A DNA stretch of 64,000 bases. Source: Pontiellaceae bacterium (GTDB lineage Bacteria; Verrucomicrobiota; Kiritimatiellia; Kiritimatiellales; Pontiellaceae). This document shows, one piece after another, positions 50,901-58,983 of this stretch (position 1 is the first letter of the stretch; each line of letters starts with the position of its first letter). Location of the stretch: assembly GCA_016937945.1 (NCBI GenBank), contig JAFGVP010000025.1:1-64000 (forward strand), in the 5' to 3' direction. A program made the translations under genes and the position numbers. The notes under the pieces are model-generated. The model ran no database searches and was not told where the DNA came from. It worked only from the letters and a program-made list of their open reading frames with translations.

Positions 50901-52743
50901 TATCAATGCGATCATTTTCAATTTTTATCTTCTCCATGAAAACATAGAGCCCGACATAGTCATCCATCGAAACATTCCCGCCGGAGACATTTAAGAACAC
51001 CTCTACAAAATGGGTGCGGACTGCATAATTGCCTGTTAATCCGTATAACAAATGAGCCAGCGGGTTTCTGATGCCGGCGGGGTCATATCTGAATGGAGCC
51101 CAGAGAATCCAGTCGGATTCTGCCGGCATTCCAAAGGGCTTGATGTCGGCATCATCATCGATTCCTTCGCCCCAGGTTTCGATCGAAAGGTTCGGTTTGG
51201 TTGCGGTGTTCCGTATCGTGCTCTTTCCCCGACGTATCATTCCGGCACGGGTTCCGATGGTAAATTGATTGGTTAAACTCGTTCGTCCGTTCGCCGCTGG
51301 CTCAAAGAACCCCATGAAGGCCCGTTGCTTGACGGGCAAAGCTTCGCCTGTATCGGGTATCGTAGAACTTATCCCCAGATTATCCAACACAATGATCGGG
51401 AGGTCCGAAGTGAATGATTTAACATCATTCGACAAGAACACATAGGTTTCACTGCTGATTGCCCCTAATGAGTAGCCGGCTTTAAAACTGCGCGCCCGCA
51501 GCATGGTTGTGGATGAAATGGGAATGGGCCCCGAGTACATGGCAGAGGTCGCGGTTGGTTCGGTTCCATCGAGCGTGTAATAAATAGCATCCACGTCATT
51601 GGTGGCGGAAACCTCAACCGTAAACGGTGATGAATAAACCCCGTCACTTTTTGAAATAAAAACGGGTTCCGAGAGGGTGTTGTAGGTTGCTGAATTCGCT
51701 GTTCCGGGAGTCGGCCTTACTAAAAATCCCAACTCGCCGTCGGAGGTCTCCGTGGCAACCGTTCCATCCAGTTCCGGCACAATCAGCATGTCGGAACTGG
51801 TCAGTGAGTCGTTCAGACCATGAATGGCTAAAACATTTTCTCCATCTGTCAACAATGATATGAATGTCGAGATATCATACGTTACAAAAACTTGAGCATC
51901 AGCATCATTATGAAGTGCTGTTGCAGTCGAATTCCAACTTAAGGTCGAGGGGGCATTGGCCGATGCAACTTTCACTCCGTTAAGGTAGGCAACAAAACCG
52001 TCGTCATATTTCATGCGCAACGACAACGATTTAACCCGTGTGGCATCACTGACGGTGAAAGGAATTCGTATATAAACACTGCCGTTCACCTCGTTCATTT
52101 GTGCTTTTACATCGAGATTGATTAAAGATCGATACGTTGTGTTTTCATCATACCCGACGCCGGTATGCCCGTTGATCCATGAAGCGCTCTCCTTAAAATC
52201 AATCAGATGCCAGCCGAGATCATCTGATGAATCAACGGGAACGCGAGCGGAGCATGCAGCGGTTGCGTCGATAAATGTTATGCTGCTCAATGAGCCCTCC
52301 CCGGAAATGCCGTATGTAATGTCGGTCGCCTGAGGAGGATACGCCGGCGTAAATTCATATTCGATCTGTGTGCCGTCTGCCTGCACTAATGCCAGGTATT
52401 CACCGGAGCCGGCCAACTTAAAATTGGTATGTAACTCAGCGCCTGATGCAGAACGGTTTTTATTTGATGCAAAGATGACTAGATACGAGTCCGCCGGCAT
52501 GGTTATCGAGGGAAATTGCCATTTTGTCAGATCATCCACATCGTCCGTCAGATACCAGCCCGTCAGATCGACGGAGACCGCCGACGTGTTTTTCAGCTCA
52601 ATCCAGTCGGAGTATTCCAAATCTTCGTCGAGCCAATTTGTATCATTAACGGCTGAAATTTCGTTAATCACGACCTGTGCATGCAGTGAAGAATGCAACA
52701 TCACGAAGAACAATATGCTGATAATCCGGGATGTATTTGTCAT
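47971..52743 (-). CDS. Giant secreted CotH-kinase/lamin-tail domain protein
   Basis: A 1590-aa exported protein. It starts with a signal peptide and a lamin-tail domain (VVINEISAVNDTNWLDEDLE; LKNTSAVSVDLTGWYLTDD). Further lamin-tail-like domains recur later (LLTEIHYNPAAPPAGSAYLN; FVEFRNIGLAPLDLRGYALA; LINEIIAHTDTGSAPPYDSN). Two chitobiase-type beta domains with the IYYTLDGTEPTATSAMYSGP pattern flank the central CotH domain (about 470-880), which shows VSMDDYVGLYVFMEKIKIEN and SYGPVWDFDRAMES, as in CotH-family kinases. The C-terminus is the common tail (YSIGISTNLADGFY...VFYRIDADNE) after a DDDWDQDGASNYCEQLAGTDP loop. CotH proteins phosphorylate secreted proteins in other bacteria; here the substrate is unknown. 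The ATG at 52743 lacks a strong ribosome site and lies 33 bases after the GH76 gene, so it may be translated from the same mRNA. Confidence 0.88.
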   Translation of the reverse strand: MTNTSRIISILFFVMLHSSLHAQVVINEISAVNDTNWLDEDLEYSDWIELKNTSAVSVDLTGWYLTDDVDDLTKWQFPSITMPADSYLVIFASNKNRSASGAELHTNFKLAGSGEYLALVQADGTQIEYEFTPAYPPQATDITYGISGEGSLSSITFIDATAACSARVPVDSSDDLGWHLIDFKESASWINGHTGVGYDENTTYRSLINLDVKAQMNEVNGSVYIRIPFTVSDATRVKSLSLRMKYDDGFVAYLNGVKVASANAPSTLSWNSTATALHNDADAQVFVTYDISTFISLLTDGENVLAIHGLNDSLTSSDMLIVPELDGTVATETSDGELGFLVRPTPGTANSATYNTLSEPVFISKSDGVYSSPFTVEVSATNDVDAIYYTLDGTEPTATSAMYSGPIPISSTTMLRARSFKAGYSLGAISSETYVFLSNDVKSFTSDLPIIVLDNLGISSTIPDTGEALPVKQRAFMGFFEPAANGRTSLTNQFTIGTRAGMIRRGKSTIRNTATKPNLSIETWGEGIDDDADIKPFGMPAESDWILWAPFRYDPAGIRNPLAHLLYGLTGNYAVRTHFVEVFLNVSGGNVSMDDYVGLYVFMEKIKIENDRIDIDEVGPLDTMEPNVSGGYILQIDADEGEYGSNPLSGISQPSIFCSEPDLFSIVPEQQSYIENYVATFESLIHQNNPAYTNYFDIQKAVDHHLLNMLTMNPDAFRLSTFLYKPRNGKLSYGPVWDFDRAMESVDYRDDNPLIWNAPSGGTKYFDYEPEAIWWNDLFKYPDFWQAYIDRWQELREGVFSESNIVSIVDSLAAEVAEAKARDIARWTGVNSPRGVYSVPRTGSNGLDGTQQGEINHLKWWLSQRLNWIDSRFLAKPILSQASSPIADTISLTMTASSGHMIYYTTDGSDPRAAGGLPSASASVYSGPLTVPADTIIKARVWNGTAWGSGSVAPYDAPWSGLTEGVYQRLSQKLLLTEIHYNPAAPPAGSAYLNDDFEFVEFRNIGLAPLDLRGYALAGGIAFSFEGSAVESLPAGGFVVVVRNLAAFSSRYDTTGIPIAGEYAQSLGNNGDHLRLEFNGEKLFDISYTDARGWPPGADGGGHSLIPLNESVGAKQFDTLDYYGNWRASSYIGGSPGRADPAPPAGVLINEIIAHTDTGSAPPYDSNDQVELYNPLNSDIVLDKYWYLSDSLSDLEKWNIPTDTIIPAKGWVVFDENDFHPDRLDGFGLDKAGEQIILSHLPGTGDDRIVDAIVFKGQANGASWGRYPDGASYIQTLSPTPDAANQPGPDGVKISGIMYNPVSQPGINTDETLEYVSLKNDSNAAITFNELPDLPNPWRIAGGIEFSFPSDFSLASHADVFLVPFDPDVHPALKVAFCAEYSLNTEAVQLLGPYTGDLSDNGERIRLERPQASDDPESPEDISWIIVDEAVWLDQLPWPREADGSGYALIRAGRNGTDPLSWTTALDADNDRLMDSWEVLYFGSTNAIHGGADDDWDQDGASNYCEQLAGTDPTVASSTFRIIAMDFADHIELSWQSVIGKRYSIGISTNLADGFYTTESIVLPTPPFNTIILPNTRSQQVFYRIDADNE

Positions 52744-52776
52744 GAGATGTCACACCAAACGTTCTGATGGAGTTGA

Positions 52777-55700
52777 TCAATCATTGTTCAACTCCGCTTT
52801 AAGCCGGAAAAACATCCGGGGTTCTTCGTTCAGGAGAAGGGCGACGCGGGCTTTGACCCACTCATAGGTGCCGTCGCCTTCCGGTACCGGATCATCAGCA
52901 AACACCACCGTCCGTGTTGTCCAGAGGGCCTGATCCAGCGCATCGGTGCTTTCGGCCGAAAATACAATCCCGCGTTCCTGCCAATCGGACCGCCGAAGGA
53001 AGTTGAACTCCACAAACTGCAGGCCCTCTTCTTCCCTGAAAGTCATCGTCGGAGCACGGCTTTCGCCATCGGATACCCATAGATCCGGCACCATCGGGTT
53101 TCCTCCGCACACATATTCCCAGAGATTGGCCAGACCGTCACCATCGGGATCCTGACCGGGATCTCGGTCCGCTCCCTCTACCCCGGCCACATCAAACCAT
53201 TGGCTCAGGAACTCGCCGGGAGTGGATGGAATGAGGACAGCGGAATCGCCGACTACCCAGATGTTGCGAAATTGTACCGGACCGGTGGTATTGCCATCAT
53301 CGGCCAGCAACAAGAGCGGATGGAATCCCGGAGATTCCTCCGGCCAGGATTCGGTCGCCCCGGGAATCGCGACGTTGTCTTGAACCAGAACGCCATTCCA
53401 ATAAACACTCACCCGGGCATCGGAAGTCTTGACGCTACCGTTCCAGCGGGCGGCGGTGAAGTCGATGTCGTAGGTTTGCCAAAGCCCCTCCCCTGCGCTG
53501 GAGTTGCTGTCGGGTGCCGTCACCTGCATTATTGCCGCAGCTCCGTCGATAGCGGGCGACTGGTCCCTCGGCGCATTGAGTATCTGGATTTCGTAGCCGT
53601 TTTGGAGAACCACGCCGGAGTTCCCCGCCTCCTGCCCCGAGCCGCCCTGCGGCGAGAGCCATTCGAGGTGGAGTTTGAAATCCTTGAACCCGTAGCGGGT
53701 GGAAATATCATTGCCTGCCGGTGAATCCACGACACTCAGACGGTCATTGGCCACGGCCCAGGTTGCAGCGCTTTCATCCTCGTCGCGCACCCAGTTCTCC
53801 GTAAGCGATTCATGGGTTCCATCAAAGAGTACATAAGCTTCCGGCGGAGCAGATGCGGGTGGAGCGTTAACGTAAAGATAGTCAACGTTCGGTCCGGCTG
53901 CGATGGTCGAAACGAGCTGGATCGTATTGTCGCCGGCCTGCAACGGCACCGAAACGCCACTGCTGAGGATCCAGGACGACCATCCGCCGCTCACCGCAAA
54001 GGGAAGCTGCCGGACCAGCTGGCCATTGACCTTCAGATTGAGCGGCCTGTTGTCGGACCCGCCATTCGCATAGCGGAAGGAGATCCAGTGGTTTCCTGCA
54101 ATTTCCGTCTCAACGTTCCACGTAATGGTTTCCCCGACGGTGGACCCATAGTCTACATAACCGTTTCCGCTGAATCCGCTGTTTCCGGACTCCGGCGAAG
54201 GTCCTGCAAGCGAGGCGGACTCGGCCTCGAGGATTTCGCTGGTTTTCGGCAGAACCCACACATTGCGGAACCGTACCGGACTGCTGGCCGTGCTGGTGTG
54301 GGCTTGAAGCAGGATAGAATGCCGCCCCGGCGTTTCTACGGGCAAGTCCCCTGTTGCCTCCGGGATCTCGACATTGTCGTGTATCAGTACCCCGTTCCAG
54401 TAGACCGTCATCCGGGCGTCAACCGTTTTGACATTGCCGTTCCAGCGGGCGGCGGTGAAGTCGATGTCGTACGTTTGCCAGTGCCCGGCCCCGAGGCTGG
54501 CGTTGCTGTCGGGCGCTTTATATTGCTGGATGGCACCTGCAGTGTAGGGCCAAGGGGTCTGCTCGCGAGGCGTGTTAAGGATCTGGATTTCGTAGCTTCC
54601 GCCCAGGATCACACCGGAGTTTGCGGCTTCCTGGCCCAGGCCTCCGGGCGGTGCGAGCCATTCGAGATGGAGCTTGTAGTCCCGGAAATCGGCGACGGTA
54701 GAGATGTCATTTGGAGCAGGTGTCTGCACCACTTGCATTGCGTCCTCTGCAACGGTCCAACTGGGGAGACCGTCGTCCATGTCCCGCTTCCAGTTGGCAT
54801 CGAGCGATTGCTGGGTGCCATCGAAAAGTACGGTGGCGCCGGCCGGCACGGATTTGGGCGGCGCGTAAACATAAAGCAGGTCAATGTTCGGTGCTGAACT
54901 GCTGGTTGGAGAGAGCTGGATCGTATTCGAGCCGCTGACCAGAGGTACCATGACGCCCGGCGCATACTCCCATGTTTTCCAACTCCCGGTCGGGGAGAAG
55001 GGCAAAATCTGGATGGGGGTGCCGTTGACCCGCAGCCGGACCGGACGGTCGGTGGTTCCTCCGTTGCCATAGCGGAAGGAGATCCAACGATTGCCCGCAA
55101 CTTCGGAATTGACCGTCCAGGTAATCGTTTCGCCCAGACTGGCAATGTAGTCCGCAAATCCTGTGCCACGAAAGCCCGACACGTTGCTTGCAACCACTGC
55201 CCCACCCTGCAACAAAGCGTCCTCCGCCTCGTATACGGCGGTTGGGGTTTCTCCAGTCAGATTCTCAACGTAGGATGGATCGACCGAGGGGACCACCTGC
55301 AGGGCAACCACGGAACCGTAACATCCAAATGAATAGAGCACGGTCGGCGGCTCGGCGGTTGAGGTGCGCCAGTCTGCCCAGGACAGATCGTCTGAGTTCC
55401 GGATGGCCCACGCTGCTTCGGCGTTTGTCCGGAGCCACGAATAATACTCATCCCAGAGCCCCTGGTCCCTCACCATCCGGGCGATCCAGCGAATGCCGAT
55501 GCCGTTGAATCCGCCCCCGTCACCCGATCGTCCATGATTGGGAAAAACGCCTGCGGAATTGCACATGCTGTAGCGCGTATAGTCGGTTGCTTTCATGGCG
55601 TTTTCCAGATAGGAAATCTCACCCGTGATTCGATACAGCGCACTGCAGGCCCCGACGTAGGTGCCCTGGTTATAGGTGAAATGCCAGGTTGTGACGGTGC

Positions 55701-56430
55701 CGGTACTGCTGATGTTGTCGTCGACCGCGCCGTTGGACTGTACCAGGTTATCATCCATCCAGGCAATGATGGCACGGGCTTTGTCGAGATAGTCTTCATT
55801 TCCGGTAATGTCATAGAGCATACAGGCCACAATGGCGGCCGGACTGTTGGCGCAGGCATTACGCGAGCTGCTGCCGACTTTCCAATAAATGCCCCCGCCC
55901 AGGCTGGTTGCCCACGCGCGGTTCCAGACCGTGTTAAAATTGGCGATTGCACGATCGCGGTAATACGAATTCTCGGTGATCCGGTAGGCCTTGGTAAAAA
56001 CAATACATGCCCACAGGATATCGTCGTTATATTCGTTCCATGCCCAGTCAGATCCGTGGTAGCTCAGGAAACCTTCGCAGAGGGCAGCCAGACGGTCCCT
56101 CCGATCCTGACTGGGGGCATGATCGTACGCATCCGCCACCATCTCCATCATGTTGGCCTGCCCCCAGAACCAGGCGTGCCCGCCATCGGTACTGTCTTTG
56201 TAGTAGGCTCGCCCGCCGCTTTGCGCCACATAGAAGGCCTCGTTGAACGCATCAAACATTCGTTCGGCATCCGCATCGTTGAAAGATGCCGTGTAGGGTT
56301 CAACCTGTGAAACAGCGATCAATGGGGCGCAGAAAAAAATCAGCCAAGCCAGTACGCATATGACTGGATAAGACTGAATTACGCGATCTAGCATCCATGT
56401 TTTGCAACGTTTTGAAGGTGGTTTGTTCAT
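52777..56430 (-). CDS. GH76 endo-mannanase-like protein with duplicated CBM35-DUF1080 units
   Basis: A 1217-aa exported protein. The ATG at 56430 follows AGGA; a TTG at 56463 is an alternative. Residues about 35-395 are GH76-like: the paired catalytic aspartates are in WNEYNDDILWACIVFTKAY (Asp136-Asp137), with GGGIYWKVGSSSRNACANSP typical of alpha-1,6-mannanases. Then come two copies of a CBM35 (AVYEAEDALLQGG...; EAESASLAGPSPESGNSGFS) followed by a DUF1080/3-keto-glycoside hydrolase-like domain (VLFDGTQQSLDANWKRDMDD; VLFDGTHESLTENWVRDEDE), about 395-735 and 740-1065. A DPDGDGLANLWEYVCGGNP loop and a C-terminal beta domain end it. The fusion of a glycanase with two DUF1080 domains links polymer attack with keto-sugar cleavage, or DUF1080 acts here only as a binding fold. 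Confidence 0.85.
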   Translation of the reverse strand: MNKPPSKRCKTWMLDRVIQSYPVICVLAWLIFFCAPLIAVSQVEPYTASFNDADAERMFDAFNEAFYVAQSGGRAYYKDSTDGGHAWFWGQANMMEMVADAYDHAPSQDRRDRLAALCEGFLSYHGSDWAWNEYNDDILWACIVFTKAYRITENSYYRDRAIANFNTVWNRAWATSLGGGIYWKVGSSSRNACANSPAAIVACMLYDITGNEDYLDKARAIIAWMDDNLVQSNGAVDDNISSTGTVTTWHFTYNQGTYVGACSALYRITGEISYLENAMKATDYTRYSMCNSAGVFPNHGRSGDGGGFNGIGIRWIARMVRDQGLWDEYYSWLRTNAEAAWAIRNSDDLSWADWRTSTAEPPTVLYSFGCYGSVVALQVVPSVDPSYVENLTGETPTAVYEAEDALLQGGAVVASNVSGFRGTGFADYIASLGETITWTVNSEVAGNRWISFRYGNGGTTDRPVRLRVNGTPIQILPFSPTGSWKTWEYAPGVMVPLVSGSNTIQLSPTSSSAPNIDLLYVYAPPKSVPAGATVLFDGTQQSLDANWKRDMDDGLPSWTVAEDAMQVVQTPAPNDISTVADFRDYKLHLEWLAPPGGLGQEAANSGVILGGSYEIQILNTPREQTPWPYTAGAIQQYKAPDSNASLGAGHWQTYDIDFTAARWNGNVKTVDARMTVYWNGVLIHDNVEIPEATGDLPVETPGRHSILLQAHTSTASSPVRFRNVWVLPKTSEILEAESASLAGPSPESGNSGFSGNGYVDYGSTVGETITWNVETEIAGNHWISFRYANGGSDNRPLNLKVNGQLVRQLPFAVSGGWSSWILSSGVSVPLQAGDNTIQLVSTIAAGPNVDYLYVNAPPASAPPEAYVLFDGTHESLTENWVRDEDESAATWAVANDRLSVVDSPAGNDISTRYGFKDFKLHLEWLSPQGGSGQEAGNSGVVLQNGYEIQILNAPRDQSPAIDGAAAIMQVTAPDSNSSAGEGLWQTYDIDFTAARWNGSVKTSDARVSVYWNGVLVQDNVAIPGATESWPEESPGFHPLLLLADDGNTTGPVQFRNIWVVGDSAVLIPSTPGEFLSQWFDVAGVEGADRDPGQDPDGDGLANLWEYVCGGNPMVPDLWVSDGESRAPTMTFREEEGLQFVEFNFLRRSDWQERGIVFSAESTDALDQALWTTRTVVFADDPVPEGDGTYEWVKARVALLLNEEPRMFFRLKAELNND

Positions 56431-56780
56431 CAATAAAATCCTGTTTAAATCAGTCGTGCCCAAACGGACGTCTGCTACTTTCTCTTAAACAATCAAGGCG
56501 TTCCTCGCATTCATCGCTGGACATTTTTTTCAATAAAATGCGAACGGAGTACTACTTGATTGCAGAAAACCAAGGCGATGTCTGCGCGCAATCTGGCCGA
56601 ACCGGACCCGCCGAATGCCGCGATCGGTCGACTGCACTTTACGTTGTCATCAATAGTCTCTGCTTTCTTCCATCAGCAACACGAACTTACGATAGATACG
56701 TATCCGGGAACATCGGCATAATTGATGATTTCAGAAGAGGCAGGAACCGTGGAGAAATCCGTGTAGTCCATCTTTTGGTT
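56431..56780. other. Intergenic region upstream of GH76 gene
   Basis: About 350 bases with no supported gene, rather AT-rich. The only notable element is the conserved motif at 56711-56729 on the minus strand. The promoter of the GH76 gene should be here. Confidence 0.45.
56711..56729 (-). promoter_or_regulatory. Conserved ATCATCAATT motif, copy 3
   Basis: Read on the minus strand, ATCATCAATTATGCCGATG matches the copy at 41758 at 16 of the first 18 positions. It faces the GH76 gene, about 280 bases upstream of its start, farther than the other two copies. Confidence 0.4.
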
Positions 56781-58391
56781 TTATGGAGAGGCCACGGTCT
56801 TGTAGTGGCTCCGGACTTCATCGACTGAAAGGACCCGGGAATAAAACGCTATTTCATCAATCATACCCACATAAGGGCGCTTTGATCTTCTGTCTTCGCT
56901 GTCGTTTTCCGGGCTGGACATTTCACAAAAAGCCAAGCGGTACTGGTTGGGTTCAAGTTCTTCTCCGAAGACCAGCGGCAGCTTTTTTTCCAGCACCCCG
57001 TTTACATAAAAACAGACCTGTTCGGCATCACGGGTATAAACCATATGCATCCAACGAGTCGGAATATAACTGGTTTCTGTGAACATATTGACCCCGCCGA
57101 ACTCCGAAGGCAGAGGACGGTATAACGTGCGAATTGCACCGGCCACATGCTGACGAGCCTGCGCCTGCGCCTGTGTTTCAATCAGGTACAAATGGTCGGT
57201 ACCACCTCCGGGCCTGATGGAATCAAGCAGATAACAGCCGGCCACGGTGGAGCGGTGGATCTTTTCAGGGCAAACCCATAGCTCCAATGTAAATGCACTG
57301 TCGTTGTCGAGAAAAATATCTTCGTCCGCCATCAGGGCTGAAAAACTTTCGCGATGCGGAAAATAGAGCGCGGTATTGCCATTCTGAGTTCGTATTTCCG
57401 CCTTTTGCCCCTGGTTTCTAAGCAGCAGCGGCAACGCCCCCTCGCTGGCCCATTCGCCATTATCCTTATTTTCAAACGTCCAGTAATAGTCGGGTCTGGA
57501 GGCCTTTACTGCCGCAGCATATTCCTGAATATCCGGTAACGGGGTAAGTTCCGGTTGCGAAAGCACGGCAAACACAGCACCGGTATCATTTTTCAGCTTT
57601 AACTGGCGAGACTTTCGATCGATCAGCAGCGTCTGGTTTTCTGTAACCGACCATTCCCGCTCAGTAGTCTGTTTTTCGTCCAGTGCAGAAGCAATCACCT
57701 CGCCTTCATACACATGCATTTCTGTATTTTGATCGTTGTCGGCATTGACGGCAAACATGGTTCCGACATCCACAAAAGCCGATTGTGCAGTTGTGACCTT
57801 GAACGAAGCAGAAGTACCGCGCGTTTCGGAAACAGCCCGGCCGTTATAGAGGTGCAGATGCTGATCGGAGCACAGCTCAAACCGGGCCGGCGCTTCGACT
57901 TCAGTCACCGCTCCCGAAAAGAAGTCCAGTCGAACACGCCCTGCCTTCAGTTCAATCGTCTCCTTGCCGATGGAGCTCCCATAAGTGAGTTCCATATCAG
58001 CGGTCCACTGAGCATCTTCCGACGGAAGAAAGACCGCCAGCGGCTCTTTCGGCGGAACATATGAACGGGTTGCAACCGGCGTTTCTGCGCCGGGGTGATT
58101 GCCGACCCAATATCCGATTCCAAGTGCCCCCGCCACGCACGCGGCCAGTCGAAGCAACGGCATGGTTCTACGGTAGCGGGCCCGCACAACATTATGAGGA
58201 ATGGCCATACCCTGAGAAGCCGCCAGACAGGACTCCTGATGCATCAGATCGAGATAAATGCTCCGCATTTCAGCATCATCAGACAACGCGGCATTCATGG
58301 CAGAACGCTCCGGCTCCGTAAGATCCCGGTCCTGCATGGCGCCGATCCAGCGTAACACCTGCCGTTCTTTTTCCTTTCGCTTCATCTTCAT
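56781..58391 (-). CDS. FecR-domain protein with C-terminal LamG domain
   Basis: A 536-aa membrane protein. Residues 1-80 are cytoplasmic and resemble anti-sigma N-termini (RQVLRWIGAMQDRDLTEPER). One membrane helix lies near 80-95 (PLLRLAACVAGALGIGYWV). A FecR domain follows at about 125-250 (KAGRVRLDFFSGAVTEVEAP; FKVTTAQSAFVDVGTMFAVN; VYEGEV). A LamG/concanavalin domain ends the protein (about 310-530; SAFTLELWVCPEKIH; VGMIDEIAFYSRVLSVDEV). Its start overlaps the stop of the ECF sigma gene by ATGA. This FecR-LamG plus sigma pairing is common in Verrucomicrobia and planctomycetes. I infer that it is the membrane sensor controlling the sigma factor, with LamG binding a carbohydrate or other outside signal. 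Confidence 0.88.
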   Translation of the reverse strand: MKMKRKEKERQVLRWIGAMQDRDLTEPERSAMNAALSDDAEMRSIYLDLMHQESCLAASQGMAIPHNVVRARYRRTMPLLRLAACVAGALGIGYWVGNHPGAETPVATRSYVPPKEPLAVFLPSEDAQWTADMELTYGSSIGKETIELKAGRVRLDFFSGAVTEVEAPARFELCSDQHLHLYNGRAVSETRGTSASFKVTTAQSAFVDVGTMFAVNADNDQNTEMHVYEGEVIASALDEKQTTEREWSVTENQTLLIDRKSRQLKLKNDTGAVFAVLSQPELTPLPDIQEYAAAVKASRPDYYWTFENKDNGEWASEGALPLLLRNQGQKAEIRTQNGNTALYFPHRESFSALMADEDIFLDNDSAFTLELWVCPEKIHRSTVAGCYLLDSIRPGGGTDHLYLIETQAQAQARQHVAGAIRTLYRPLPSEFGGVNMFTETSYIPTRWMHMVYTRDAEQVCFYVNGVLEKKLPLVFGEELEPNQYRLAFCEMSSPENDSEDRRSKRPYVGMIDEIAFYSRVLSVDEVRSHYKTVASP

Positions 58392-58915
58392 GAAAACTGT
58401 CCTACAGTATGGTTAACGCACTGGAACAACTTAAGTCGCAACCGCTCCATTCGTTTATAAAGTCGTTTAACCGGCAACCGCCAGCTTTCAGCCAGTTGGC
58501 GAATCGTCGACGAAGAACCGTAACGTTGTTCAATCAACACCCGATCTTCCTCATCCAGCTTCTGCATGCATTGTTCCAGTGCCTGATGCCGCCGCTCCAT
58601 CTCCGGCTTTTTCCTGAGTGAATCTTCGTGCAGCATATCGATCAGCTCATCGGTAAATATCAGTCGGGAACGTGAACGGCTTTTGCGGTAGCGCAACACT
58701 TCGAAGTAAGCAAAACGAAATGCCCAGTTCACAAAAGGCCTTTCCTCATCATATTCATCAAAGCGCTGCCAGAGGCCCAGTGCGGTCTCCTGCATAATAT
58801 CGTTCGCTTCGTTGAAGTTGGGATGCATGGAAAGAATATAACCGAACAGGTCATGATGGTGCCGGGTAATCATGCGGGTATAGAGGGCATGCCGACTGTT
58901 GCTTGCTTCATTCAT
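58388..58915 (-). CDS. RNA polymerase sigma factor, ECF family (FecR-linked)
   Basis: A 175-aa ECF sigma factor. Region 2 is at about 12-85 (HHHDLFGYILSMHPNFNEAN, DIMQETALGLWQRF, RPFVNWAFRFAYFEVLRYRK) and region 4 at about 110-165 (KLDEEDRVLIEQRYGSSSTI; LAESWRLPVKRLYKRMERLR). This fits the group found in Rhodopirellula and Verrucomicrobium beside FecR-type proteins. The ATG at 58915 is used; upstream bases give only a poor ribosome site. It overlaps the FecR-LamG gene by four bases. Targets are unknown; the genes around it (GH76, oxidoreductases) are candidates. Confidence 0.9.
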   Translation of the reverse strand: MNEASNSRHALYTRMITRHHHDLFGYILSMHPNFNEANDIMQETALGLWQRFDEYDEERPFVNWAFRFAYFEVLRYRKSRSRSRLIFTDELIDMLHEDSLRKKPEMERRHQALEQCMQKLDEEDRVLIEQRYGSSSTIRQLAESWRLPVKRLYKRMERLRLKLFQCVNHTVGQFS

Positions 58916-58983
58916 TCATAAAACCTTTCAACCATCGATTCACCATCATCAGACCACCTGAGATGGAGCCTCATCACCCGAAA

